Part shown: piece after piece, positions 22,697 to 33,577 of the stretch | Layout of the letters: every line of letters starts with the position of its first letter | Numbering within the stretch: position 1 is the stretch's first letter | Assembly (NCBI GenBank): GCA_039720395.1 | Contig: CM077823.1 | Span: 31,330,371 to 31,394,370, forward strand | DNA from: Liquidambar formosana | Taxonomy: Eukaryota > Streptophyta > Magnoliopsida > Saxifragales > Altingiaceae | Direction: 5' to 3' | Length of the DNA: 64,000 bases | Position numbers and translations under genes: made by a program | The notes under the pieces: model-generated | Told to the model about the DNA's origin: nothing | Database searches by the model: none | Seen by the model: only the letters and a program-made list of their open reading frames with translations

Positions 22697-22827
22697 TTTG
22701 TGATCACTTTCTAACTTAATACCAAACAAAAGATTTTGTCTATCAACTTCTTACAAATTGACTTGATAAGTACTTTAAAAGTATTACTAACTTTCTTTGT
22801 TTGGTATCAAGTTGGGAAGTGATCACC
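22697..22827. mobile_element. foldback MITE inside the Helitron
   Basis: TGATCACTTTCTAACTTAAT..ACCAAAC on the left is the near-perfect inverse of GTTTGGTATCAAGTTGGGAAGTGATCA on the right. Confidence 0.55.
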
Positions 22828-23184
22828 AAAAGATAAATTCCTCATTTTTTTCTTCTTTTTTTTTTTTTTTTTTTGGTATTACTTGCTCTTTCTCACACGA
22901 TGGAGGTAAGTTGACGTTTGGTGTTCATTGCATATCTCTTTGTTTTTATGTGGGAGGATTAGAAAACCCACACTATACAATGTTCAACCCAAACTTAATA
23001 GACTGTACTATATTTTTCTGTTTTCTTTATGCCTATTCATTTCCCCTCCTAAAAATTAAACGTATAAAACTATAAATAGTCCTAATTAAAAAGAGAAATA
23101 AACAGAGGAAAGGAGGATTAAAAAAGAAAATACAATTCGCCAAAATCTTCAAATTCTCCTGATTTGCTTTCGACATGAATAAAA

Positions 23185-23191
<7 letters not shown>

Positions 23192-23245
<54 letters not shown>
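23192..23245. repeat. (TA)n microsatellite
   Basis: About 25 uninterrupted TA units following an A run, inside the Helitron. Confidence 0.95.
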
Positions 23246-23248
<3 letters not shown>

Positions 23249-25440
23249 CAAAATTCTTCCATATAGTTAATTACATAAAGTTGAAAATATTTATACTTTC
23301 TCTTATTTTCTTCTTCTTCTGGCTTTTTCTCCTATTCTCTTTCTCAATCTATACTTTCTCTCATTTTTTTATATTCTAATCTCAAACATATTTTTGATAT
23401 TTTTCTCCATGGTTTTTTCACTCTTTGTAAAACCCACTCAAAACCTCACGATAGACCAAGATTCATCATTGTCATGCATTTTACAATCTCCACCGTTGGA
23501 TTTCGAGACACCTTTAACGGCTATACTTGCTTTGGTATATCCAACATGTTAAAACCATGATTGTGGGATGGGTTAGGCTCTAGAAAATTTTAATATTTTT
23601 CCACCAAATATCATAACGTATCAGTTCCTTCATTTTTTACAAGTTTCTACTATTAAATTAATTGTTTTTCAAAATAATTTATCTTTTTCGGGAGTATAAT
23701 TAAATTTTGTGTAATACATTATGCTAACATCACACCAAAGATTATTTTGATTAAACTATTTTATTTATTTTTGTCTATATGTTTTCGATTTAATCGATAT
23801 ATTATATTAACACATATATTTTATTATTTTAGAGAATAAGTGTTCTATTAAAATTTTAATTTACTAATAATATTATTTTTAATAAATTAATCCGTGCATC
23901 GCACGGGTTCTAAAGCTAGTATGTATCTAATTTTCTGACCCTCAATCCCCAATTTCCCATTCCCTAACCTCACCGCCTCAGCCCTCAGTCCTCAGTCCTC
24001 ACGCACTCACTCCCTCCCTTCCCTCCTTCAATGGTGAGACAACAGCGGTGCACTGATGACGCTATGATAGCACAATCCTGCTCCTTACCCTTACCACACC
24101 GACGTTGGAACTCCTTGCCCCTCTCACTCCCTCCCTTCCTTCCTTCACTCCATCTTCTTCAGAGTTCAGACAGTGAGACAACGATGGTGCGCCAGTGACG
24201 CTGTGATGGCATAACCTCCTGCTCCTTACCCTTGCCGTCGCTGGAACTCCTCGCCCCTCACGCAGTCCAATCACACACCCAGATCTGACCACAATGACCA
24301 CCGACATCAAATCTGCTCATTACCCTTGGTTCTCTCTCTCTCCTTTTACGGTGAGATCTGACAACGAGGATTGATGGGGTGGAAATCGATGGCGATGCTC
24401 GCCAGCAGCTTGACGATGTTGTTCACGGCAGTGAGCAAATCTTTTCTTCAACACACTTGAATTTTTTTTTTTTTTTTTTTTTTTTTTTCACGATGGTTGG
24501 AGTTGGTTGGGGTATAAAAAGATCTGTGGGTGGCTAAAGTGATGATGGTTCACAAGAAACCAGATCTGGTGGCTAATCTTCATTGGCATTGCTTTGTCGG
24601 TGGTTACTTCATGACGATGAGCTAATGGCCATGGTTCAATTCCGGTTGTCGTTATACAATTTGCTTTACCTTTATGAAAAAAAAGGTAGCAAAAAAAATG
24701 AAATTTGCCTAGAATCGGGCATGGGCGGGTTGGGCATGGGTGCCCCAACGCAAGAGTAGATTGGGGATAGAGTTTATTTCTGCTACCACATTGGGTGTAG
24801 AGTCGGGGCATGGGCATACTAGTTCAATGTTCGGGTCGGGCATGGAGTAGTGTCGACCTGCATTCGACCCGACCCATTGCCATTCCTACTTATACCTAAG
24901 GATAAAAGGCTAGAATTAATATATACAAAAGGTAAAATGTCCAAAATAATTAACCAAAAGTAAATACCTTCTCCGATCCTACTATTTTAGCTTCTTTTTT
25001 TTTATGTTGGATTTACCCTAAATTTCTTTTAAACAAAATCATTGAGGATACTAGAGAGTAACGATCAGTGGAAAGTATCTTGCCGGAGAAGATCACTGCT
25101 TAATGTCTACATATTAAGGTATATTTTTTGGTTTTTATCTTTTATATTTGTATTTGTATTTTTTAATTTGTTTTAAACCTTCTTCAGATTTATTGCTGCT
25201 GTCAACCCTTCTTCTTCTTCTTCTTCTTCTTCTTCTTCTTTTTGTTTTTTTTTTCTTTTTTGTGTTTTTTTTCCTTTTTGTCATGGTTTTAGAGAAATAT
25301 AAATAAGGTTCAGTTGTTTACCTTCCATTCATTGTATTAATATATTTAATCTTGAATCTTAATATGATTCTCTGAATGGTAAAATTTTTATTATTCATAC
25401 TTTGGCTATCCCTAAGATAAAATCTTGGTTCCGTCCCTGG

Positions 25441-27046
25441 GTTTATTGGTTGATTAGATTTGTCTAACCCTGGTATTTTATGTGGGTAACTAGGTATGGC
25501 CCAAGATCATGGGTACATATTATTCTTCCACAATGAGTCGTCTATGGAATTAGAATAGTTGCCATGGCCCCCTAATCTGCATTCCACAATGTTGTTAGGT
25601 CCTATGCCTGATTGCTTGTTTTATTTGATCTACTGCAATCCAATCCTAAGAGGTGCACTATTTTTGCATATCTACATATCTGATGCGCCTTACGATAGAA
25701 TTTGTTGATGTCTGGGAAGTATGCTAATAAATTTAGGTTTGCGATTCATTCAAATTATTGTGTTACCAATCAATTTATGCTATATAATGCAGTTAAAAGG
25801 CCTACCTACTGTATTTGTGTCCCGTCGATGGATGAAACCTGGATTATTCGCATCTAAATTAGATTCAGTTATCAGACTACAGGCGTTTTTTGCATAGAGG
25901 TAACCTACAGTTACTATCGAGTGTATTATTGAATATGTGTAAGGCATGTAGTATGTAGAACTGAAAGGAGTGTAGCGAATTTGGTATCTATTGATTAGGG
26001 TATTTTCATTGATAATTATTTGAGAATTTTCATGTTTGCAATGTTGAAATTTGAATTTGAATAGTGAGCCAAAATAGATTCAATAAAAAGATGTCATCTC
26101 ATTTGGATGTTGAATTTGTAGGAAAAAAAACATTGGGATATATTGTACTATTCATAATTTAATTTCTCCCAATGGAGCAATTTCGGTACTAATGGGTTAT
26201 CCAAAAAATAAAAGAGAAAGGATTAAACTAACAGGCAATTTTGTTAGCATGGGGAGGGCATCCTAAGTAATGTGACAAGAAGGTGGAGAGTTCAAGCCAT
26301 TTGTGGGAGAGTTGGTACAAATACCTACGTCATAGGAAGCCAAAGTACTCATTTCAACTCCTCGTACTTCTAAGAAGTCAAATACCCACCCAGCTTATTA
26401 TGCGTTTGGTGGGCAGTGGACTTATTTGAGATTGGGATATAGTTGGGCCAAAAATCTGGACACTTCAGGCAAGCATCCCAAAAAAACAAATAAATAAATA
26501 ATTAAAAAGGATTAGTCAACTCAATGCCAAAAAGAGGCCTAGCTAGATGACAACAGAACTAGGGTTAGCTTTCATTTTATCAAATATAGGATGGATGACA
26601 CCAAAGAGTTGAAGCTATTTTTTTAGGGAAAGCGTTTATTGTAATGAGCTTTCTATAGGAATTATAATCATAGGCTAGGCCTTTGAGCTACTTATTGTTA
26701 TACCTTTGGATAGATAATTTAATCCTCACCATGTAGTAGTCAAATTTTAGATATAGCAATGGGGTTATTGTGGTTTTTTTTTTTTTTTTTTTTTCTTTAA
26801 GTTGATTCTCTTTTTTCCTTTGTCTTACATGCCACATTCTTTCCTTCTGCCACGAGTTGTATTTTTGTCTTAGTGTTCCAAAGATGGAGACATTTTGCAA
26901 CCCTTTTTGGTGATATCAATCAATTTTATATGGACATAAAGGAGCACATTGTTGCAAAAGGTAACAAACTGAAGACATGGAAGTCAAAAATAATTTTGTT
27001 CATGATTAGTTTTGGCTTCTATTGAATCAAATAAACAAGTTTGGTT
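25441..27046 (+). repeat. 3' flank of MRS2 copy 2, duplicated at 52231-53900
   Basis: Colinear over 1.6 kb with the downstream DNA of copy 4. Shared blocks include GGTATTTTATGTGGGTAAC, TTGTTGATGTCTGGGAAG, CAAAGATGGAGACATTTTGC and GAGCACATTG. It includes a degraded counterpart of the candidate exon at 53725. No intact gene. Confidence 0.8.
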
Positions 27047-27509
27047 TGTAAGATTTCTTTATGCTATTAGATAATTAACAACTACATACAAGTCAAAATG
27101 AACTATCATGATTTTCACAAGTACATAAAGCGGAAAATACATAAACGTAATAGACGTTCCCAGATCCATAATCGCCAACCTGACGTGATCAATCTTCTCT
27201 TCTGAATAGCCCTTAGACTTGAAGGAAAAAGTTTCTCCCTCTTGACCCACTTCTTACGTTATGCAGACCATCAATTGACGGGGAAACAATAACGTCTTTT
27301 ATAGATAAAGGGATGAACCAGTTTCCTAAGATTACCATAATTTCACTTACCCATCAAAGTAGGAGAAATATTAGGAAACCACTTCTCTATTAACCAATCA
27401 CAAAATAAGTATATTTAAGAATACTATTAAACCTAAAACACTTTACCATATGTTCCAAAATTATGTGGACCACTTAATGATTTAATTAAAATTAAAATTA
27501 AATCTTACA
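27047..27509 (-). repeat. copia 3' LTR
   Basis: 463 bp with 9-bp inverted ends (TGTAAGATT) and a polypurine tract adjoining 27510. Confidence 0.8.
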
Positions 27510-27944
27510 TTCTCCCACTTAGCTCATATGATAACTTACGTTAAAGTCTAATAACGTTAACATTAAGCACGCGATAAAACATATCCAACCTTACTTTAAT
27601 TTGGTCATCATAATACTATAATTAAACAACCCACTAATGCAAGTCATGTCGGTTCTATATAGTTCCTTCCATGTAACACAATAGTAGTGACTTGCTTAAT
27701 ACAGTCAATAAATGAGAAGTGCGTTCAAAGGGTCTAACAATAATACAAGAATTATCAGGAACACATTTAATGAGATCTCAAAGTGTCAAATAACATAATT
27801 AACATAATGTAATCCATTACAATAAAAGAACATAATAACCATTATGGGCTATATTCAAGACTCGTTCTATTGGCATGTTTTCTTAAATGTCTTTGTAAAT
27901 AACCCCTTAATTAATGGATTTGCAATCATAGGTTGTATACATAA

Positions 27945-30715
27945 TGTCACGACCCAAAATAATTAAGCCATGATCAATAGTAATAAAACAAGTTTTATTT
28001 AACAAATCCTTTGATAAAAACGTGAATGACACATTTCAAAATCTCAATCATTTTGATTTTTTTTTTCTCTTTTTGGACATGACCCATCCATAGATGGAAC
28101 ATACCATCATGAAAACCTATTACAAAATCCATACATAAAATTTTCTTGTCATCCATGAAAGTGGTATCATCCCATGCATCGCATTCCACGAATAAACAAC
28201 CCTAAATAAAATAAATTACATCCTTAACAATATTACAAGTCTGTAGACCATTGGCCCCAAAATAAAACTGAATTAATACATATTCTTCCCATAAAAAAAC
28301 ATCAATAATTAACATAGGCAATTCCAATTAGACATGCTTCCACCTATGATAGCATAAACCAATCCTTGGATTATCTTAAAAACATTTAAAATAATAGGCG
28401 TGAATTTGACAACTCAATAGATACAATTTAACATAGTAAACTAAAGCAATCATATAAATAAAACTAATTATATCATTTAAAACAAAATATACTAACCAAG
28501 TATATTACAAATCTAAAATAAGTTATAGTCCATAACTTAAAACACATAATGCATAATATCCAATGCATGTGACTCATATCCAATTTACATTAATTCCATC
28601 AATTACTGACCACTCCTGCAGGAGTTTTCACGCGTAAACGAAGGATTTAAACCCAACCTCCAAGAGGACAACACTGCACCCTCGCAACCATGCAAGGATG
28701 GAAAATAGTCTCTTCTTTGGAAATACAAGGGTTCCTACTTGGAACCGAAAGGTATCTGGATTCGGGAGTACAGATGCCATCCCTGCTTGGGACCGCAAGC
28801 AACCCAAGACCAAAGGAAAGGAAAACACCGCAAAGTCCCTTGACTGCAAGTAGTCCAATTCCAATGACCCCTTTTTATGCAATACTTTACTTAGTATTCA
28901 TTAAGTCCATTTAATGCATGATTATGCCCAATATGCAGTGCGATAAATCATAAAATGATTTTTAGCCAAAATCATCTCCAAAATATGTTATATAACCCAT
29001 AATCAAATAACTTCATAATTATACCGAAATTATGATAAACAATATAAACTCCCATTATGATTATAGCCTTAAAATCATAATTAAAAACATCAATTAAATA
29101 TGGAAATTAACCATAAAATCTATTCATCTACATTTCATAGAATGTATAAAATAAGTCAAGTTCATTAATAAACATAATTTCCAATTTATGTTATCAAATA
29201 TCCAAAGTTATTTTTCAAGATTTATTCCATAAATCATTTATATACATATTCTAGGCCCAAGAAAACCAAATACTATGATAATATATACCTTATTATCATG
29301 TCAATAGTTTAAACCTATGTAAATTGTACCTACCTCAACTAAATGTGTGAAAAATGCAACCTTGTGTGTCGTGGGTGTGGAATCCAACCCCTAGCATACA
29401 CATGCAAGCTCCAAATTCAAGCCCTTGCTCCCAAATGACTTAGTTAATGAAGAGAATAGAGATTCCAATTCTAAGATGCAACCAAACCTCACAAATTGCA
29501 TGAATAAACACAAAATATGGGGATATGATGACTAAAACCTAAAAGAAATGTAAACCCTAGCCTTGTACATGAGAAATTACCTCTCAAATGCAAAGGAATT
29601 AGTGAGCATGAACATCCATGCCAAATCCCATGAAATCCAAGCTCAAATCCACCAAGAGCAAGCTCCAAGAACACATGCATAAGCCCAAACAAGAAACCCC
29701 AACTATAAAGTCCATGAACGTACAGTACTCCTAAGAAATAAATCAAATGTATAACCTAGTGGAGAGAAGAGAAATCATGCCCATAATACATGAAAACCTA
29801 TAAAAATGAAGGGAGAAGCTCTTTCTCTCTCCACCGTCCCCTCTCTCTTTCTCTCCCATCCCCTCTCTCTCCATCTTAGCTAGGAAAAGGAGAAGGTTCT
29901 AGAGTTTTCGGGGGTTAAGGGTTTATATAGAAAAGGAGGGCAAAAGGGTCATTTTAACCCTTTATTAAAATTGTCCGTTGACATTTTCAAACGGTTGAAA
30001 AATATTTTCAACTGGCTGAAAATGCCCAATACAAAACAATCCTCTCTAGAATTTTCAATTGGCTAACATGAACTTCTAGCCGTCTGAAATGCAATTTTCA
30101 ACCGGCTGAAATACAATTTTTAGCAGGGTAAAACTTATGCTATCTCACAGTTCTCAAGTTATCATAGCTACAGCCCATCAGCCTTATATTCATTAAAAAT
30201 ATTTAAGTAATTTTACTTTAAGTTATTTAATGAAAAGAAGCAAATAACCCCCCATTTGAATCCAAATAAAATGTCAAAAAAATCAAATTTCAAGTATATC
30301 AAAATCTCATTTCCAAGTTTTAGTACAAAATCCAAATCCGTCTCCTGACAGATTTTCCTAAAACAAACATGTAAGGAACCCAATCTAAACATGTTAATAA
30401 AATCCCATAAAATCACCAATGTCTTATAATATTATAAGCTCCCATTACCATCAAAAATTATCCTTAAAAACGAAGATTTACGAAAATTCACTTTTCCCCA
30501 ATACTTGGCCAAATTTCAGCAACTTAAACCCTTAAGTTAGAAATAAGGCCAAATGCACCCGAAAGATACTCGATGCACAAAAACAAGCATCAAAACACAT
30601 ACATCACCATCACATACATTACCCAATCATGAGGTCATCCAACCAATCATGGGATTAACTATCTTAACCATAGATTAAACCCTTAATACCCTACTTAAAA
30701 ATTACGGGTGTTACA
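27945..30715 (+). mobile_element. 2.8 kb solo LTR (TGTCACGACCC...GGGTGTTACA) inserted in a copia remnant
   Basis: It begins TGTCACGACCC and ends GGGTGTTACA, a terminal pair common in large plant gypsy LTRs. CATAA is duplicated perfectly at 27940-27944 and 30716-30720. No internal domain or second LTR is present. The motif TTTTCAACYGGCTGAAA recurs in direct and inverted forms at 29980-30125, just before a quiet AT-rich stretch. A related LTR fragment lies at 19438-19795. Orientation is assigned from the termini only. Confidence 0.85.
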
Positions 30716-30720
30716 CATAA

Positions 30721-31230
30721 GTTCTATTGACAGTCGTTGTTTATAAACTTCTACTTTAACGACAAAATATTCAATTCCATGTGTTTAGTATCATTAGAAT
30801 ACTTATCGTTCTTTAATAAAAATACAATTGCGAAGTTATCACAATAAATTCTTAGTGGCTTGGAAATAATGTCGACAACTCTAAGTCCTAAGACAAAATT
30901 CCACAACCACAATCCATGAACTGTGCCCTTAAAGCAAGCCACAAATTCAGCTTTCATCATAGATAAAAGCAGTGATAGTTTGCTTTGCACTTTTCCATAA
31001 TATCACTCCTCCACCAAATAGGAACAAATAACGAAAACTAGACTTTCTGCTATCAACACATCCAGCAAAATATGAATTTGAGTAGCCAACCACCTTTAGA
31101 TTATTAGACCTCCTAAATTTGAGCATGTAATTAATCCTCCATACATTAAACTTCCTACTAAATTAGCATGTAATCCTACCACATTAGCATAAGGAATTCC
31201 TTCTACTTGTTTCTATTATTACTCATTATG
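30721..31230 (-). pseudogene. copia RNase H remnant
   Basis: The minus strand reads YSNS-FAGCVDSRKSS, SMMKAEFVACF, HGLWLWNFV, PLRIYCDN and NDKYSNDTKHMEL, the ordered RNase H blocks of copia pol, with several stops. It continues into 27944-27850 beyond the solo LTR. Upstream pol is missing. Confidence 0.8.
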
Positions 31231-31454
31231 TGGGCATAACATACACAAATTTTTGCCGAGCTACACAAATTTTTGCACTTTTCTCTACAAGCACCTACAC
31301 AAAGTTTTGATTAGGAGATTCCATAAGATTGTTTCCTCTTACGAGCATATTTATCATTAGGAAAATGTTGTTTTACTTACTAATATCACCTACTCCTACT
31401 GTTGATCACCAACCAAAAGTGGTTCTCCTCCTTTTGTTTTTTTCTTTTTTTTTT

Positions 31455-31650
31455 CTTTTCAATTTAACGATTAGGGGTGTCTAGATCTTACTCCCATCGA
31501 GGTTTCGATATAGACTATTCTGCTATTGGCTTGTATGAGATGTCTCATACCCACACAAGCAACAATCTCCGTGAGGAGTTGGAACGATGATCTTTAAGAA
31601 GTACACATAGGGCTTGACCACTCAAACAACCCCGCAGGGGCCTCTCCTCC
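31455..31650 (-). mobile_element. SINE-like repeat, minus strand
   Basis: The reverse complement matches 17025-17210, including GAGTGGTCAAGCCC (A-box region) and ATCGTTCCAACTCCTCACG (B-box region). T-rich DNA borders it on the + strand. Confidence 0.5.
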
Positions 31651-31804
31651 TATTTTTTTACTAGGAGATTCTATTTTGTTTCCTTTTATAACTATAATTA
31701 TTATGTAAAGAGTTCTAGCTATAGTATTATTTTGCAAGATTTTTCTTATGTTTTTCTCTATAATAATGAGCATAAAGGACTTCAGGAATAGACTTCTAGA
31801 TTGA

Positions 31805-32005
31805 ACCAATGAGGGTAGTGTAAATGGCAAAGGACTGTGACTCAAGAACTACAGGTTTTAAGTTCGAGTCTTTGCTCCCTCACTATTGGATATACGGGCT
31901 TGCGGATAGTTTGTGCATCACGAGGATTAGTTTGGGCCCAATCACTTGGTCCCACGTTTGGCAAAAAAACAAAACAAAAAAAAAAAAAAAAAACAAAAAA
32001 GAACT
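31805..32005 (+). mobile_element. tRNA-derived SINE with poly(A) tail
   Basis: It has an A-box-like TGTAAATGGCAAAGG (about 31819) and a good B-box, AGTTCGAGTC (31861-31870), then a tRNA-unrelated body and an A-rich tail (31964-32000). CTAGATTGA at 31796-31804 and CTAGGTTGA at 32006-32014 look like a one-mismatch target duplication from LINE-mediated insertion. Confidence 0.72.
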
Positions 32006-32033
32006 CTAGGTTGATAATAAGTCTATTTTATTA

Positions 32034-33431
32034 ACAGTGTTGCTATATAGATAGAAGCCAGTAAGCCCACACAGTTAGCCTACTGACGTGGCACTCTTTC
32101 AGATTCCTAGCAGAAACTTACTCCATTAAATTTAAAAACCCCCATTTATTGGATAGACGAAACTACCGCATAACTATTTCAACCCCATTTCAAATTCAAA
32201 CTGTAGAAAAATTATATCTTTCAATCTAATTATCGATTTTATAAATTAAAAAAAAAAATACATATTTGTAGTCTACTCTTTGACCCTTTCAAAATAACAC
32301 CCAGAATGAGTAGCAAATCTTGTTTAAAAAACAAAAAAAACAAAAACCTAGTTCAATTCCAAAAAAAATCACATTAAGTTTAATTTACTCAGAATTACAT
32401 AATTTTAACATGGATTTTACACTAATTTCATAGAAAAAATTAATTAACCTAAACCAATAAATAAATAAATAAATAAAAATCTAGTTAAAAAAGAAGACAG
32501 AGCAAAATCATGATGAATAACAAAAAATCAAGTAAAAAAAAAACTAAGAAAAATCTAGTTAAAAATAAATTGATTGTTTCATTGACTGTGAAAGAAGAAC
32601 ATTAGGAAGAGAAAATGGAAAAGAAATTAAAGTAATCCATTCAAGAAAAAAAATTTACTTGATACACAAAACTAGATATAAATAACTAGTTCGGCAACAC
32701 AAACTACTCAATATGGGAGCGAGACTAAAGCACTAACAACGGTGAGCAGTAGATTAGATCAAGAAATATGATGATTCATAACCGCAACCATGGCTTTCCA
32801 ACTATGGCAACCATCTACGTAGTAGATCAGTCAGCGACATACGCATCCAAATGGAGAATTAATGTACGAACAGAGGTGAGTAATAAATCAGGTTAAGAAA
32901 TCTACTGCTCCATAACCCCAACCATGGCTGCCCAATGCAGTAGATCAAACTATTGCCTGAAACGAGAGAGAGAGAGAAGGGAGGAGGAGGAGGAATGAAA
33001 AAAAAAGAAAAGTGATCTGTAAGAAAGGAGCTTACCTTACTTAGCGTAAAAACTAACCTTGGTCTAGATCCAGATTTTGCAGTAGAAAGCTCATGTTTCT
33101 CAATGTTAAGAACCTCAGCTACTGATCCTTGCAACTATATGATGATGTCGATGAAGCTATGGAAAGAGAGATGGGAGCTAGATGGAGAGATAAGTTTGAT
33201 AATGGGAAACAGAAAGAAAGACAAGTTGAGAGAGAGTTTGAGAGATAAGATAGAAGCATAATGAGTACACCTTGCACAAGGCTCAATGTTTGTTAGCCAC
33301 TTTTTTTAAAGAAAAAAGGCTCAAAGTTTGTCAACCACCTTTCCCCCCTCTTTAAGATGACATTTTCTTAATTGGCTTAAGTCAGCTAACAAAGGCAAAA
33401 GACAACTTCGTCTTATAAGAAGCATTACTGT
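32034..33431. mobile_element. 1.4 kb terminal-inverted-repeat element, superfamily unclear
   Basis: The left end ACAGTGTTGCTATATAGAT..GAAG mirrors the right end (inverted: ACAGTAATGCTTCTTATAAG), with further weak inversion inside. TTTATTA (7 bp) is repeated at 32027-32033 and 33432-33438. The interior has no transposase. It has A-rich runs, an AG repeat at 32964-32985 and three degenerate direct repeats of a CATAACC(G/C)CAACCATGGC block (about 32770-32930). The target length is not diagnostic. Confidence 0.6.
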
Positions 33432-33577
33432 TTTATTAAAGTTGCATTTGCACTCTATCTTTTTCATAACCACTTTAGATTGAGTTGAATTATGATTTCT
33501 CTTTTTTTGTTCTTTTTAAAAAAAAAATTTTTTTTTTTTTGGGTGCATTTTTAAAGCTAAGGAAATATACACTATAA

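Larger units (their letters stand above)
22126..23919 (+). mobile_element. non-autonomous Helitron nested in the hAT element
   Basis: The 5' end is TCTATTATATATATACTAAA after an A. The 3' end has a perfect hairpin CCGTGC-ATC-GCACGG (23892-23906), a short spacer, and CTAG at 23916-23919 followed by T. There is no flanking duplication. It carries two tandem repeats of about 240 bp, a foldback and a TA microsatellite. No helicase/Rep frame is present. Confidence 0.82.
21904..24888. mobile_element. non-autonomous hAT element hosting a Helitron
   Basis: The termini TAGGGATGGCAAT (left) and ATTGCCATTCCTA (right) are inverted repeats of the common plant hAT type. A perfect 8-bp duplication, CTTATACC, flanks them at 21896-21903 and 24889-24896, the length specific to hAT. 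Subterminal GGGCATGG/GGGTCGGGCATG motifs recur at both ends (about 21985-22045 and 24717-24845). No transposase frame is seen. About 1.2 kb remains after removing the Helitron. Confidence 0.85.
21590..25440. mobile_element. composite insertion in the copy 2 flank, with possible CCAGGG terminal inverted repeats
   Basis: Copy 1 runs directly from CATCCCATTGGTTCATT to GGTTAATTAAG. In copy 2 the two halves are separated by about 3.85 kb beginning near CCAGGGCCTAGGGCGG (about 21590) and ending near GGTTCCGTCCCTGG (about 25440). The ends are weakly inverted (CCAGGG..C.G). A C run of about 18 lies at 21611. The insert contains the hAT and Helitron listed separately, plus GAA/CTT microsatellite sequence near 25205-25240. 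Its own superfamily is not determined. Confidence 0.45.
27047..31230 (-). mobile_element. minus-strand Ty1/copia remnant: 3' LTR plus RNase H, split by a solo LTR
   Basis: The 3' LTR (27047-27509) has perfect TGTAAGATT...AATCTTACA ends and is preceded, on the minus strand, by the polypurine tract AAGTGGGAGAA. Pol sequence resumes on the other side of a solo LTR. The end of RNase H (PLIKG, KTFK) lies at 27850-27940 and its main body at 30721-31230. The site joins without a gap when the solo LTR and its CATAA duplication are removed. Pol upstream of RNase H and the 5' LTR are missing. Copy 4 flank lacks this element near 53910. Confidence 0.8.

Noticed and set aside
29489..29746. 85-residue minus-strand frame
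   Set aside because: Inside the solo LTR; no domain and low-complexity hydrophobic composition.
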